A stretch of 64,000 nt of DNA from contig NC_067196.1 of NCBI RefSeq assembly GCF_000699445.3, positions 83,938,364-84,002,363 of the forward strand. The letters are read 5' to 3'. The DNA comes from Schistosoma haematobium. Lineage: Eukaryota; Platyhelminthes; Trematoda; Strigeidida; Schistosomatidae. Below are positions 35,631-46,849 of this stretch, one piece after another. The translations under genes were made by a program, and so were the position numbers. Every line of letters starts with the position of its first letter. Position 1 is the first letter of the stretch. The notes below the pieces were generated by a model. It was not told the origin of the DNA. It made no database searches and saw only the letters and a list, made by a program, of their open reading frames with translations.

Positions 35631-36009
35631 TTATGACATCATTTGATAAACAATCAGAAATTGACCCACAGATCGTTCTTTTTTTTCCTATTCATTAATT
35701 ACAATTTTTATCTTAACCGTAATTGTTTTGAGCATGAATGATGAAAGTAATATAGGATATTAAAGTCACACAAATTATAAATCATATATCTATGTCTGTG
35801 TATATATGTGTGTAAATATAAATAATTTAGTCGAGAATTAATCACAATTACGTTTCATTTCATCAAATAAATCAGTGTAATATGACACTGATCCTTTTTT
35901 TTAAAAAAAATTTTTCGAAGAATAAATCTTTTCAATTATAAACTTTTAAACGTACCTTATGATGATAATACTATTCTAATTGAAAAATATAATCACCTAT
36001 TTATTATGA
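35631..36009. other. AT-rich DNA, no gene seen
   Basis: Nothing recognisable. Confidence 0.4.
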
Positions 36010-37104
36010 TCAATGGACATATTATACATGCTCAATCCAGGAGATTGGATCGATGAGCAGAACACTTTAGGGATCAGTTCAACCGGCCTTCAGCCACACT
36101 TCGGTTTCTCTGTTGATCGTGAGGTTCTATGGCAGTGTTTGTCACTGAAAGGAGTACCAAAGAAGTACATTACCCTTATAAAGGCTCTCTACTCGAACAC
36201 AACTGGTAGAGTGAGAGCTTATGACGAACTGTCATCGGAATCGATTACCTCAAGAAGTGTTCGTCAGGGCTGTCCACTCTCTCCATTCTTGTTTAACTTT
36301 GTCGTTGACGTGCTTTTAGAGATGACACTTTCCTCATCTAAATTTACAGGGGTTCAACTTCTACCTGGAGATTCACTTTCTGACCTAGAATATGCCGATG
36401 ACATAGTTCTATTTGGTGAAGACGCTGACAAGATGCAGAGTCTTCTGACCACTATAAGCAACAATGCAAGCATGTTCGGGATGCGATTCTCTCCCTTGAA
36501 ATGCAATACGTTGCTTCAGGATTGGGTGACATCAACACCCGAACTAGTGATAGGGAGTGGAGTAGTTGAGCGTGTTAACTCCTTCACTTATCTTGGAAGT
36601 CTCATCTGCCCTTATGGTCTGGTGTGTGACGAGATCTCAGCACGGATACAGAAAGCTCGACTAGCTTTGACCAACTTACATCGTTAATCACGTAGGTGAG
36701 ATATCCGTCTACCAACCATAGCACGAGTTTACTGCTCAGCTATCCGTTCCGTCCCACTTTATGGCAGTGAAACATGGACGGTAAGAGTAAAAGATATTCG
36801 TACGTTACTAGTATTCGATCATAGGCGTCTTCGAAACATTGCTCTTATATCCTGGGACCATCGAGTAAGTAACGCAGTTGTTAGGAAACGGGTACTAGGT
36901 AAGGATGGCAAATCATCAGTTAAGATGGCTGGGACACGTGTTACGTATGCCAAGCCACCAACTGCCACGACGTGAGGTGTTTTATGGTGTAGGAGTAGGT
37001 TGAAAGAAAGCTAGTGGCGGCCAGACCAAAACATGGCACAAATCTATGAATTCACTGGCAAGTGGACTGAGCCATATCGATAGATGTAGACTATCTGGTT
37101 GGAA
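36010..37104 (+). pseudogene. Non-LTR retrotransposon reverse transcriptase (N1)
   Basis: The open frame 36013-36687 covers the RT core: VDREVLWQCLSLKGVP, VRQGCPLSPFLFNFVVD, the catalytic box LEYADDIVLFGED, a thumb region (FGMRFSPLKC), then NSFTYLGSLI. The upstream motif A should read as an acidic F-D-x2-x-A-F-D block; here only the last part remains (FSVDRE), so the first catalytic Asp is lost. After the stop, frameshifted pieces continue (YGSETWTVRV, LLVFDHRRLRNIA, WDHRVSNAVV) to MNSLASGLSHIDRCRLSG near 37100. There the sequence switches to RTE. It is not a functional gene. Another end of this family lies reversed at 44.4-44.77 kb. Confidence 0.88.
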
Positions 37105-37350
37105 GTGGATAGGACACACAATGAGAAAAGCACCCAACTGCGTCACAAGACAAGCCCTCACATGGAATCCTCAAGGCCAAAGGAAAAGAGTAAGACCAAA
37201 GAACACAATACTCCGAGAAATGGAGACATATATGAGATGAATGAATAACAATTGAATAGAACTAAAAAGAAAGGCCCAAGACAGAGTGGATTGGAGAATG
37301 CTGGTCGACGGCCTATGATCGATTGGGAGTAACAGGCGCAAGTAAGTAAG
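37100..37350 (+). pseudogene. RTE 3' end (subfamily II) fused to N1
   Basis: From 37100 the sequence is RTE: WKWIGHTMRKAPNCVTRQ, WNPQGQRKR, then DRVDWRMLVDGL-type C-terminus and a short GCAAGTAAGTAAG tail. The join to N1 shares TGGAA (37100-37104) with both parents. The ORF 37046-37240 spans the join in frame. Confidence 0.85.
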
Positions 37351-37519
37351 CTATGTAGTTAATGATAAGTGAACTGTTTGCATGTGAAAAACTGGTTAAA
37401 AATTTCAAGCATATGTATATCTGGAATTGACTGTTGACTGATTATTTCTTTATTATCATAAATACAACTTACTGGTATATTTAAAACAGTAAGATAACTA
37501 AACTAACTAAATTTATTGG

Positions 37520-37580
37520 AATAAATTGCAGTTAGGCCACTAATCTAAGTGAAATGGTATCGCATTCACTATGTTAAGAT
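37520..37580 (-). repeat. SINE-C leader fragment
   Basis: Short match to the 8.78-8.83 kb leader (GCCACTAATCTAAGTGA, GCATTCACTATGTTAAGAT). Confidence 0.55.
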
Positions 37581-37755
37581 GCTATTTTCTTTTTTTTATT
37601 GACTTCAAGTCTTAGTGAACATTCATAGTTAACATCTATACGATCATTATAAAAAATAAAATGAAAATGTTCTACGAGTTCTGAATAATGGGAAGAAAAA
37701 TTATAGGACTGTACCATGACAGTTGTATAAAATCAGAGAGGGATATTGTGGATAT

Positions 37756-37895
37756 TATATTAATTTAATTGTTGAAATCATGGATCGTGTATGTGCATTG
37801 CTGAGGAGTCCCATACTAGGACGAAACGGCTGTCTAGTGCTTCCAGTTTTTCCATGGTGATCTAGCTTCCATTGACTAATGAATTCAACAATTAA
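37756..37895. repeat. SINE-B foldback with intact hammerhead
   Basis: A short reversed arm (37756-37782, TTAATTGTTGAAATCATGG) precedes a forward hammerhead and 3' end that finishes GAATTCAACAATTAAG, so the ends are inverted. Hammerhead 37795-37840: stem I GCATTG/TAGTGC, core CTGAGGA (37801-37807), stem II GTCC/GGAC, GAAA (37823-37826), stem III ACGG/CTGT, cleavage-site C 37834. All conserved core bases are present. Confidence 0.86.
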
Positions 37896-38639
37896 GTTGT
37901 ATAAAAGATTTGGTAATTTATAGTGCAAATATTTTATTTACATGTTTCAATGACTAGTATATTGTCAGTATTCATAATATGATGAAATGATATAACTTGT
38001 AATTAACTTACATACAGTTCAAATCGATGATACAAAAAGTCATTAAAAGTTTTAGCTAAATTCCTTACAGAATGATAATATAGCAATGTATATTGAAATG
38101 ATCTTTCCGGAGTGAATATTTCCCATATTCATAAAACTTCATCAATCTCTTAATTTAGTATTCTAATGGGATCATCTTGAGTAGATCTATAGTTAGACCT
38201 GAAATCTCCGTATATGTCTCAAGTATTCATTGGAATAAGTCCTCTTAAACAGAATAAAGGCGTGGAACGTACTGCTTATGATATATGAGTTTACATTTTA
38301 TTAATTTGATATTTGAAGAGTAATAATTTAAAAATTCTCATAGGGCTAAACGAATATTTGAGTAAATATTTTTTTCTTTCGAGTTTTTCATTAAACTCAT
38401 TAATTAAGTATAAATCTATAATCACTGTATAGTACATTAGACAAAATCTCACGAAGTACACATAAATCTTCTAGTTGAACTAATCAGTGTAATGTATTGA
38501 ATATAATGGATTATATATTGATTTAATCTTAAATACTAACAGACTATGCAGTTAATAAAGGTAAAAATGTCATACAAGTAAAATCAAGAAGACTTTATAT
38601 GACATAAGAGATGATCCGTCACAAATTAACTGAATAAAA
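37896..38639. other. AT-rich DNA, no gene seen
   Basis: Nothing recognisable. Confidence 0.4.
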
Positions 38640-39400
38640 CAGATGACCTGACTTTCCTATCTTATACACGAACAAATATAGATGAAGACAACGAGTGTAG
38701 CAGCAGACTCTGAATCAGTAGGTTTCAATATACACAAAGGAAAATGCAAGATACTCGAATTCAACACAGAGAACATCAACATAATCAGATTTGATAGAGA
38801 AGCTCTGGAACATGTGGAAACTTTCACGTATGTGACTGGTCTACATCATCCATGAACAAGAAGAATCCGATGTAGACGTTAAGGTGAAGATTGGCAAAAC
38901 AAGAGTGACATTCCTACAATTGAAGAACATGTGGAACACAAAACAACTGTCTCTAAGCCAACATCGAATTCAGAATCATCAATACGAACATCAAGCCAGT
39001 TGGTTCTACTGCACTGAGCTGAAACGTCAAGAACTACAACAACAAACATCATCGAAAATGTGCAAGTAATAGTAAACGAATGTCTATTCAGAACACTGAA
39101 TGTCCATCGACCGTAGAAAACAAATCAGCCTCCAGCTGAAGAGGAAATTAGGAAAAGACGTTGGAATTGGATAGGACACACATTGAGGAAATCATCAAAC
39201 TGAGCCACGAGGCCAGCGTTAAAGTGGTATACTGAAAGGAAACAAAAATGTGTAGGGCCGGAGAACACACGACGTCGGGGATTGGAAGCAGACATGAAAA
39301 GGAGGATTAGCAAGTAGAAAGAACTGGAAAGGATTGTCCAGGACGGGGTTGGATGGCGAGTGCTCATTGACGAGGAGTAACAGCCATAAGTAAATAGGTA
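38640..39400 (+). pseudogene. RTE retrotransposon 3' part, subfamily I
   Basis: This longest RTE copy starts just after the RT catalytic box (GATGACCTGACTTTCCTATC, equivalent to DDL-L-S), runs through a thumb-like segment (SVGFNIHKGKCKI), the KTRVTFLQLKNMWNTKQLS block, and the usual C-terminal blocks to a degraded TAAGTAAATAGGTAA tail. Many frameshifts and stops are present. The antisense ORF 39125-39367 is a shadow. Confidence 0.8.
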
Positions 39401-39584
39401 ATAAAAAAGGTTATATTGTTGTTTTTAATGACAATAATAACACTAACTGATAATCATAACAATATTCATTAGTAAAAATGTCATGTAAAGTAAGAAAGAT
39501 GAATGTATGGTGGTGGGATTGTAGTGGATCGGCTATGAGATAATCCCTTAGGTTTCGTTTATCAATCACCTTGATAACCGTTAT

Positions 39585-39800
39585 TAAATAAATCCAAACG
39601 GTGTTTGAATTCAGAAGGCAATAAGAAGCCGCGACTACAGTTTATTTCTGGATAGCATGGATAACAGTGTTTCAAGCACATCGAGCGAATTTGAGCAGAG
39701 AAGCCTATGTGAGCTAGCGAACGAATACAGAGGCGGATTCAGTTACAAATCGAATCGAATCGAGGCGATGAGAAACAAGGCAAAGCAATTAATAAGATTC
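39585..39800 (-). repeat. LTR-like fragment (family L1)
   Basis: Reversed relative of 31.5-31.64 kb (CCGCCTCTGTATTCGTTC, AGAAATAAACTGTAGTCG, GGCTTCTTATTGCCTTCTG on minus). Non-coding. Confidence 0.55.
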
Positions 39801-40619
39801 ATGTAAAAAACTGGAGAAAAGAGGAGATTAAAGTTTATAATGTACAATCAAAAGACCAATAAGTTGTGGACTGAGGCGGTCATGTGGTGATCTAGAGCAA
39901 GCAGACGATTTAAATGTATTCCTTTTGAGTATATTAGTCCAGTTTTATCAAAATGATAGTAGTTTGTTCTATTATATTACTGAAGGTATAATCATAAACC
40001 TTTGGAAAATTACATGAAACTTGATGGGCCACTGAAAAAGTATCATTTATCTTGATATTGTGTCCACTGCCTATCAAATGGCAAAGAATGATACTGTTTA
40101 CAGACTAGGTAACTTTGGAACCATGCCTGTATTTTTGCTCAAACCCACTAGTAGTATAATACCCTCTTAAAACTTGATGTGTAGTTTGATCCTCAGGAGC
40201 AGTTAAATCTCCTTATTACACAGTTTGAAGCTGATAAAGACAATATTCTTTTTTATTTAAATATTACATTTCTTTCTATAGAACATTTATTGCTATTAAG
40301 TTAACAGTTAATAACAGTTTACTTAATATACCATTTTATCTGTATATCCATGTTTGAAGATTCTAGACTTTAGCTGAAGTGTTTAGACATACAACTAAAT
40401 ACCAAGCGGTTTTATATGAAAACTAATAAGGATCAGCTAAATAAAAGTTCACACAATTATAGTGTTAATTGTAAATAAAGCAGAAGAAAGTAGTTGACGT
40501 AATACTAGAACGAATAAGAAATTCTCATGCTAACCTAGGTTTTAAAATGGTTTACGGACTACCGGGTTGGATCTAAAGTTATGTTAAGTTATTTCTATAC
40601 TCATGAAGGGTCCAAGAAG
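39801..40619. other. AT-rich DNA, no gene seen
   Basis: Nothing recognisable. Confidence 0.4.
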
Positions 40620-40720
40620 TTAACAAGCAAGCTTTGTAGTGAACAGAACACCAGTGAGGACAATCGACTGTATTTCAGTATACAATTACAGAGCATCTCA
40701 CTAAAATCTGAGAACCATAT
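40620..40720 (-). repeat. LTR-like family D fragment
   Basis: Reversed copy of the 41.55-41.65 kb block (GAACAGAACACCAGTGAGG, GAGCATCTCACTAAAAT). Only about 0.85 kb separates it from the forward copy, so the two form an inverted pair. Confidence 0.72.
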
Positions 40721-41324
40721 AGCAAGTAGTTAATTTGCAAAATATCAATCCATCATTATCAAACCTGACTGTTCCTTGAAGGGATTATGAATAATCGAAT
40801 AGGCAAGGTTTTAATAAACTTTAGAATTTGTCCTTGACAATTCTAATAAAACTTTTTGAAAGTTGTATTGATTTTGGTGATATGGTTCACTTCAACAACG
40901 TTTTATTATCAATGAAGATGGTGTTCTACTTTCTACATTTATCGATAACATTGACACTAACTGATTCTGAAGCAATTTAGAAACATATTCAGTGAATCTT
41001 GATAGCATTGTCCAAATTATTCATCCCTATACATGTGTGTTTACGTAAATGTGAATAAAAAATACGATGGATTTACCATATCCTATTACAAAATCAAGAA
41101 AATGGTAAGCTTTTAACAAATCCATGAAATTTGTATAAACTTTATCTCTTCACAGAGAAGCATTGAAAATAAAACTCAGAATGTAATGAACAATGCTCCA
41201 CTGATCTAAACATAAATACACAAGCAAAAATACGCTTCCTACAGAGATAATATAGATTACAGTGATTATCTTAGACAAACACTTATAGCAGCTCACGTAC
41301 AATTGAGTTTGTTCACAACTAATT
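40721..41324. other. AT-rich DNA, no gene seen
   Basis: A possible PLE-like remnant near 40800-40850 is too weak to call. Confidence 0.4.
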
Positions 41325-42240
41325 TGGTTAAGCGGTGGTGTGGGTTACTTATATCCACATAAGTAGTATATAACCGTGGTCAGGCATAGAATGTATTTCA
41401 GTAGAAGGTCGATGAGGAAAGAACGGGAACGGAAAGCAATTGGTATGAAAACGCATGAACCATGAAATCTGAGACAATGGATTGATGTTTACAACAGGAA
41501 CAGTCGAGTTTGATATGATGAATTGATATTTTGCAAATTAACTACTTGCTATATGGATCTCATATTTTAGTGAGATGCTCTGTAATTGTATACTGAAATA
41601 CAGTCGATTGTCCTCACTGGTGTTCTGTTCACTAGAAAGCTTGTTTGTTAACTTATTTAACGGACAGACTCATCCGTACCATAACAACTTATCTATACCA
41701 TTGTACCTTTATTATTGTTGCACTTTATGAATATGTATATTTGAGCATTGCTTACTGCCTACGCATATATTCATTCTACTAGCTTTATTATTAACTGCTT
41801 AATTGATTTGATGATTCATTCATTCCACTGTGTATATATATGTACATTTAATCCTGTTGATTGGCTCGCTCATTCGACTTGCACGCTTACTCACTTGCCA
41901 GTTTACTTTTCGGTACTAATTTTTCATGCTTGTTTAGCGTACCTGTAAGTTTGGTGATCTGTGCATGGTGCAATAATAAACTTAATTAACATTTCATATT
42001 CGTCTTCTTATTAATACATCGTTGGGACGTTATCTAGTGACGTTTATCAGGATGAACTAAATACGAATTTTAAGGATTGTACTGAATACCGACCACAACA
42101 ACATTGGTGAGCACGACGTGATTTGAACACACTACCTTCTGATTAATACACCATTTGTGCGTTATCTAGTCACAGATATCAGGACGAACTGTATACGAAG
42201 TTTAAGGATTTAATTGAATACTGACCATCACAAACTGATG
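41325..42240 (+). repeat. LTR (families D and L1) and leader of an LTR element
   Basis: 41325-41650 is family D, running directly into L1 (GTTAACTTATTTAACGGAC) with a polyadenylation-like GCAATAATAAAC near 41972. It is followed by a leader with TTGGTGAGCACGACGTG (about 42112-42128), which resembles the primer-binding region after an LTR. The segment CTTCTTATTAATACATCG...GACCACAACAA (42001-42108) is repeated as CTTCTGATTAATACACC...GACCATCACAA (42147-42233). No gag or pol follows. Confidence 0.6.
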
Positions 42241-42420
42241 TAATTTTTAAAATTACTCCAAATCGGAAATGAAATGTTCTACAATACTAAATTGAAATGG
42301 TCATTCATCGATCATTTATGTTATGCATTAAGTATTACAAAATTTTATTGATAATTAATCATCTAGACGGTACAATTTTATCTGCGGAAAAAAAGTCGCC
42401 TAAAAATCTTATTTTCAAAC

Positions 42421-42651
42421 TTAATTACATATTACTTACACCTGTTACTCCTCGTGAAGGAGCATAGGTCGCTCACCAGCATTCTCCATCCAACCCTGTC
42501 CTGGGCAATCCTTTCCAGCTCCTTCCAGTTGTAATTCATCCTTTTCATATCTGCTTCTATTATCCGACGTAATGTGTTCTTTGGCCTTCCTCTTTTCCGC
42601 TTCCCTTCAGGATTCCAAGTTAGAGCTTGCCTCGTGATTTAATTACATATA
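42421..42651 (-). mobile_element. RTE 3'-end insertion with 12-bp TSD
   Basis: TSDs TTAATTACATAT at 42421-42432 and 42640-42651 enclose a 207-bp RTE 3' end on minus, from ATCACGAGGCAAGC through the GRPKNTLRR and [11 protein letters not shown] equivalents to AGGTGTAAGT. The short tail shows reverse transcription started at the GTAA terminus; the 5' end is truncated at the ITRQA block. Subfamily I. Confidence 0.9.
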
Positions 42652-42775
42652 GTTCTATCATTTTCATTTCAATTCTCATGTGGATAAGAAAAAGAAATTT
42701 GCTATCTCATATTTCAAAATTAATATCTTAAACGATGAAACTGACTTCATAATGTAAAATTATATGGTATATCTT

Positions 42776-42990
42776 CAAACTGCATCACGAAGAAAGCCCT
42801 AATTTGGAATCCTGAAGGGAAACGGAAAAGAGGAAGACCAAAGAACACATTACGTTGGGAGGTAAAATCAGATATGAAAAGAATGAATAACAACTGGAAA
42901 GAGCTGGAAAGGACTGCTCAGGACAGGGTTGGATGGAGAATGCTGGTGAGCGGGCTATGCTCTTTCACAAGGAGTAACGGGCGTATGTAA
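42776..42990 (+). pseudogene. RTE 3' end, subfamily I
   Basis: Forward copy beginning CTGCATCACGAAGAAAGCC, i.e. at almost the same truncation point as the neighbouring reversed copy, and ending GGGCGTATGTAAATATGTAA. It retains [20 protein letters not shown] and [12 protein letters not shown]. No TSD of its own is evident. Confidence 0.83.
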
Positions 42991-43529
42991 ATATGTAATT
43001 AGTATGCTTTCCAAAAGTTTTCATACTACAATGACTGTAGTTACAGATGTTAAAATGTATTATTATGTGTTATAGAATCTTGTAGATTAGGTTCCTATTA
43101 CCCCAGAATTATCATTTCTAAGATACTAGATGATATAACTCTGAATCTCATAAGGAACACCAATATTTATGATATTACAAACGTGACAACCAGTAAGTTC
43201 GCAAATTTATACTGATTCTTGCTAATCAATGAATATCATAGTATCTTATAAAAATTTCATAATTCTCAGTATATTAAAGCAAATCTGTTGACTTTGCCTG
43301 ATTATTAAGTAGTTTGGCTGGTCCTTGGAACCTCTCGAATTCATTGCAATGTTTCAAATAGTATAAATGACCTGAATATTACTGCATCATGTTTTGTGGT
43401 TCAGGGATCCCTGTTGATTACCGTCTAACACCAGAAATTAGATTAGATCATCTTCAAATAAGTATGTTGAATCTTATCACATGCATAACTTTTCCCACTT
43501 TACCCCATCATATTAATTGGTGTCATCCA
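42991..43529. other. AT-rich DNA, no gene seen
   Basis: Nothing recognisable. Confidence 0.4.
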
Positions 43530-43750
43530 AATCTGTCTTAAACAATACTTTCCACTTCTTTCTAGTCGCTATTCGTCCTTTTCATATCTGCTTCCAATTC
43601 CCTACGCAATGTGTTCTTCGGCCCTCCTCCTTTTTGTTTCCCCTTTGCATTCCAATTAGGGCTTGCCTCGTGATTCAGCTTGACGATTTCCTCAAGGTGT
43701 GTCTTATTCAAATCCAACTTGTTTCCTAATTTCTTCTTCAGCCCAGGTTG
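43530..43750 (-). pseudogene. RTE 3' fragment, degenerate
   Basis: On minus it carries [36 protein letters not shown] in shifted frames, equivalent to the Trp-rich region of the RTE C-terminus. The tail is missing. The reverse ORF 43562-43771 is a frame of it. Confidence 0.75.
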
Positions 43751-44265
43751 AGACTCAAACTGAGCACACATTACTTAAAACATGTGTTTAGTTCACCTCT
43801 AGCTCCTGGTATCATCAAACCGTCCAAAAAGGATATTCATATTCTGAAGGAGACATGTCATATTAAGTGCAGAATATCATCAACGAAAATATAAATAATG
43901 TGTTAAATTAAAGAATGTAAATTACTAGTTTTCGAAGTCAGTCACCAACAACATAAAACTAATACCTAATTAGACAATTAAGTGCTACCACCATACATCT
44001 TCTTTAGACCTCAGACTTAATTTATATAAATCAGAATCCGATTGGCGACAGTGAATTTTCTCAAGAGCCAAATCATTATTTAATTAATATAAGAGATTTG
44101 TGGAAGTTGTTATGTTTGTATTAATACATCCGTCTAATGTTGATTGGTTTCCAGTAGTTTTCTAACCAAAGTTTGTTTCTATGACCACTACAAGCTACAA
44201 TCTCAAAAAATACCACATTATCGATCACTATTTAGTTTACTTTTAAAACTTTTAACAAGACTTTG
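43751..44265. other. AT-rich DNA, no gene seen
   Basis: Nothing recognisable. Confidence 0.4.
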
Positions 44266-44382
44266 TGTCTAGTAGAGTCCGGCTCAGCTGTTAATGAAAC
44301 AACCACGTACCAACAGGATTTATTGCCGATGAGGTGAGGCTGTCCATTGAATAAAAGCCCTCAGTCAGTCAGTCAGTAACAA
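44266..44382 (+). repeat. Retroelement 3' end with (CAGT)n tail
   Basis: TCCGGCTCAGCTGTTAATG...GAATAAAAGCCCTCAGTCAGTCAGTCAG: a less AT-rich segment ending in a CAGT short-repeat tail. It abuts the N1 end, which also runs into this tail from the other side. Confidence 0.5.
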
Positions 44383-44768
44383 CTTAGAACTTCATACGTA
44401 CATACATCAGTTCGAGTTGCCATACCACATTAGCACACAGATACAATTGTCGATTCAAATCCGACAGTGGTAGACGTAATAAACGTATAGGCAGTAATCG
44501 GAAAGATTAGGGTTGGAAGATGTTATTCAAAGAGTATAATACAGTGAAATAAATTTGGAAAGAGAAAAAAAGGGACACGAAGAATTCGGAAGATTATAAT
44601 TTGGGAGAACACAGAGAGTGGGTGCACCTGCTCCATTGCAAACGACTTTGAGCCATGTCATTCAAGGTCTCTAATCATTGGTTGCTATCATCTCGCGGAT
44701 TCCAACCAGATAGTCCACATCTATCAATATGGCTCAGTCCACTTGTCAGTGACTTCATGGGTTTGAAA
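44370..44768 (-). pseudogene. Non-LTR element N1 C-terminus and 3' UTR
   Basis: On minus from 44768: MKSLTSGLSHIDRCGLSGWN, PRDDSNQ, a stop, LETLNDMAQSRLQWSRC and THSLCSPKL, followed by a T-rich 3' UTR and an ACTGACTGACTGAC tail. This shows what N1 normally carries after SHIDRC-LSGW and proves that the 37.1 kb copy is chimeric. Confidence 0.82.
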
Positions 44769-44969
44769 TAAAAGCTGTACATTAAGACAACTTTTCATTA
44801 TCCTTAATTTTTGATGAATTTTTCGAGTGATTTCAGTCGGTAAATTAAATTTTTGATTTATTTGTAATAATGTCAATCAACCTATAGTTTCTAATTTCAG
44901 CTGATTTATTAACCCCATGAATATAAGTTAAAACCTGAAGGTAAACAATATTCACATTTGATTGGAACA

Positions 44970-45200
44970 ACTATAGACCATCATTGAAAACCTAGAAGTG
45001 CTGGACGTTTACTTCGACCTAGTATGGAACTTCTCAATAGTGCGCATACACGATCATGCACACGTGACTCGAACTCAGGACCTTCAGTTTCGTACGTGAA
45101 CACTTAACCTCAATATCACTGAGCCAACATTAATATCTAACTTTAATCAATCCGCAATATCAATCTAAACTCAACAATCTTCACAATCCTATACTGATAA
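44970..45200 (-). repeat. SINE-B, degenerate
   Basis: Reversed SINE-B with B-box GAGTTCGAGTCAC. The hammerhead GAAA is lost. The 3' end is truncated near 44970. Confidence 0.72.
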
Positions 45201-45559
45201 TTCTTATTTTCAACACAATCAAATCATTACAATAGTAGTTAAACACATTCAGGAAGTGAACAACATTTACTCTTTATATATATATGAATCAATAATGATG
45301 TACTTATCAACAATCATTATCAATTAAATTAAAAATCTATTAGAATGGTTATATTTATTTTTTGTATGGAAAACATCTAATATTATCCAAACAAACAAAT
45401 GAAATAGACAGAAAAGAAAAGAAAAATAAACACCTATTACATAACTTACAATTATGTAAATGTATATCAAAGATAATGTGATAGGTATAAAGATAAGAAT
45501 CATGAAAATCAATTTATTATTATGTCATAGGAATTTTACATCTTGATAAAGAATATAAG
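45201..45559. other. AT-rich DNA, no gene seen
   Basis: Nothing recognisable. Confidence 0.4.
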
Positions 45560-45975
45560 AAGGGGTTTTGTGGAGATTTTAGTAATTTCAATTGTTCAGA
45601 TCATATGTTCACTAGTGAGTGGCTTCAAGATGTATGTCCTGGAGGTCTAGTGAAAAGTAGTGACCAGTGGCGTTCAATTGGGTCAGTTGTGAGATAGTAA
45701 TTCATTGATGACAATGGTGGATGTGTCACTCAATTTCTTGGATTAGTTGAAGTTAGATATTTATACCGTTGAATGCCGGCTGGCTCAGTGGTCTAGTTGG
45801 TTAATCGCTCGCGCGCGAGACCAGTAGGTCCTGGGTTCGAATCTCGTAACGCGGGGTCGTGGATGCACACTGCTGAGGAGTTCTACGATAGGACAAAACA
45901 GCCGTCCAGTGTTTTTAGGCTTTTAATGGTGGTCTAGCTTCAACTGACTCATGATCTCAACAATTGAAAAAACAT
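45560..45975 (+). repeat. SINE-B, most complete copy, with inverted 5' arm
   Basis: 45560-45605 is the reversed 3' end (GGGGTTTTGTGGAGATTTTA). Then a full forward unit follows: leader (CACTAGTGAGTGGCTTCAAG, GATGACAATGGTGGATGTG), A-box TGGCTCAGTGG (45781-45791), B-box GGTTCGAATCTC (45834-45845), hammerhead (stem I ACACTG/CAGTGT, core CTGAGGA, stem II GTTC/GGAC) and 3' end. GAAA has become AAAA, so cleavage is unlikely. The boxes match pol III type-2 consensus, which supports a tRNA-derived SINE. Confidence 0.88.
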
Positions 45976-46029
45976 TTCCATTTTATAGTATTGTTTCTAA
46001 TGTATATTTAATAAAATGAAGAATTAATG

Positions 46030-46325
46030 TGTTAAGAACGTTAGATCCCCAGAACTCACTTGGAAAAGGTCGTAATTTTGTAACTTTATTCTGAAAATTT
46101 TAATTTTATGTTTTTGTGCCAAGAGACGCTTAGTTGACCTACAACTTACATTTTCCACTCAGAAATCTTTGTCATTGGTTGACGGATTGTTTCAGTACGC
46201 TGCTTTATGGCTCTCCCAAGGGCATTTTTATCATTGTATAAGTAAGCTAGATTTGTGCGCTTAGTGACCTCTTAGTTTCTGGGTTCTTATAGAATACATT
46301 CTCTACGCCTCATCAAGACTTATTG
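46030..46325 (+). repeat. LTR-like fragment (family L2)
   Basis: Starts TGTTAAGAACGTTAGATCCC and shares GATCCCCAG..TCACTTGG and GATTTGTGC with a reversed copy at 60.48-60.73 kb, where it begins TGTTGGGGATATTAGATCCC. Likely an LTR; the 3' boundary is not defined. Confidence 0.5.
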
Positions 46326-46627
46326 ATTCAGTTAGCAGGCCCGGAGACAATGGATTAGAATAGCCTATCGTGTCACTGTATTTTGACCCTCGTTCTGTTT
46401 ATCGAGTAATGTGAACTCGTATTAGCATTCAAGCATATCAGAATGAGACTAAATAATCTCATTTCATAATGTATACACTATACGATCACAGAATGTGCGG
46501 AAGGATTCACTTAAGATTCTTAGTTCTATATGTATACATAGGATCAATCGGTATAGTATGTGATGTAAACTATACACTAATCAGTATATTTGAAATTAGT
46601 GTGGTGTAAAATATGTGGAGTTTGTAG
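46326..46627. other. AT-rich DNA, no gene seen
   Basis: Nothing recognisable. Confidence 0.4.
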
Positions 46628-46735
46628 AATTTTCATAGGAGACGTTTTTGGTGATGATATCGTTCAAAAAGAACAATGAATGTTCCACGACCAAACCATC
46701 TAGTTCAGAGAACAAAACTCCATCAATTTTCATAG
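46628..46735 (+). mobile_element. PLE 3'-tail insertion, 11-bp TSD
   Basis: TSDs AATTTTCATAG at 46628-46638 and 46725-46735 bracket just 86 bp (46639-46724). The insert carries TGATGATATCGTTCAAAAAG, CACGACCAAACCATCTAG and the end AGAACAAAACTCCATC. It is the shortest of the tail inserts. Confidence 0.9.
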
Positions 46736-46849
46736 TTTTAATCACGAACTGATCTTTTTTAGTTCACTCATGGACGACTTGATTGAATATCTGGGCTATC
46801 TGTTCCTGACATTTAGATATTTCGACGAGTTATCTGTTTCCCTATTTGT

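Noticed and set aside
45781..45850. tRNA gene suggested by perfect A-box and B-box
   Set aside because: No acceptor-stem pairing or anticodon arm; the same boxes recur in more than ten SINE-B copies followed by a hammerhead.
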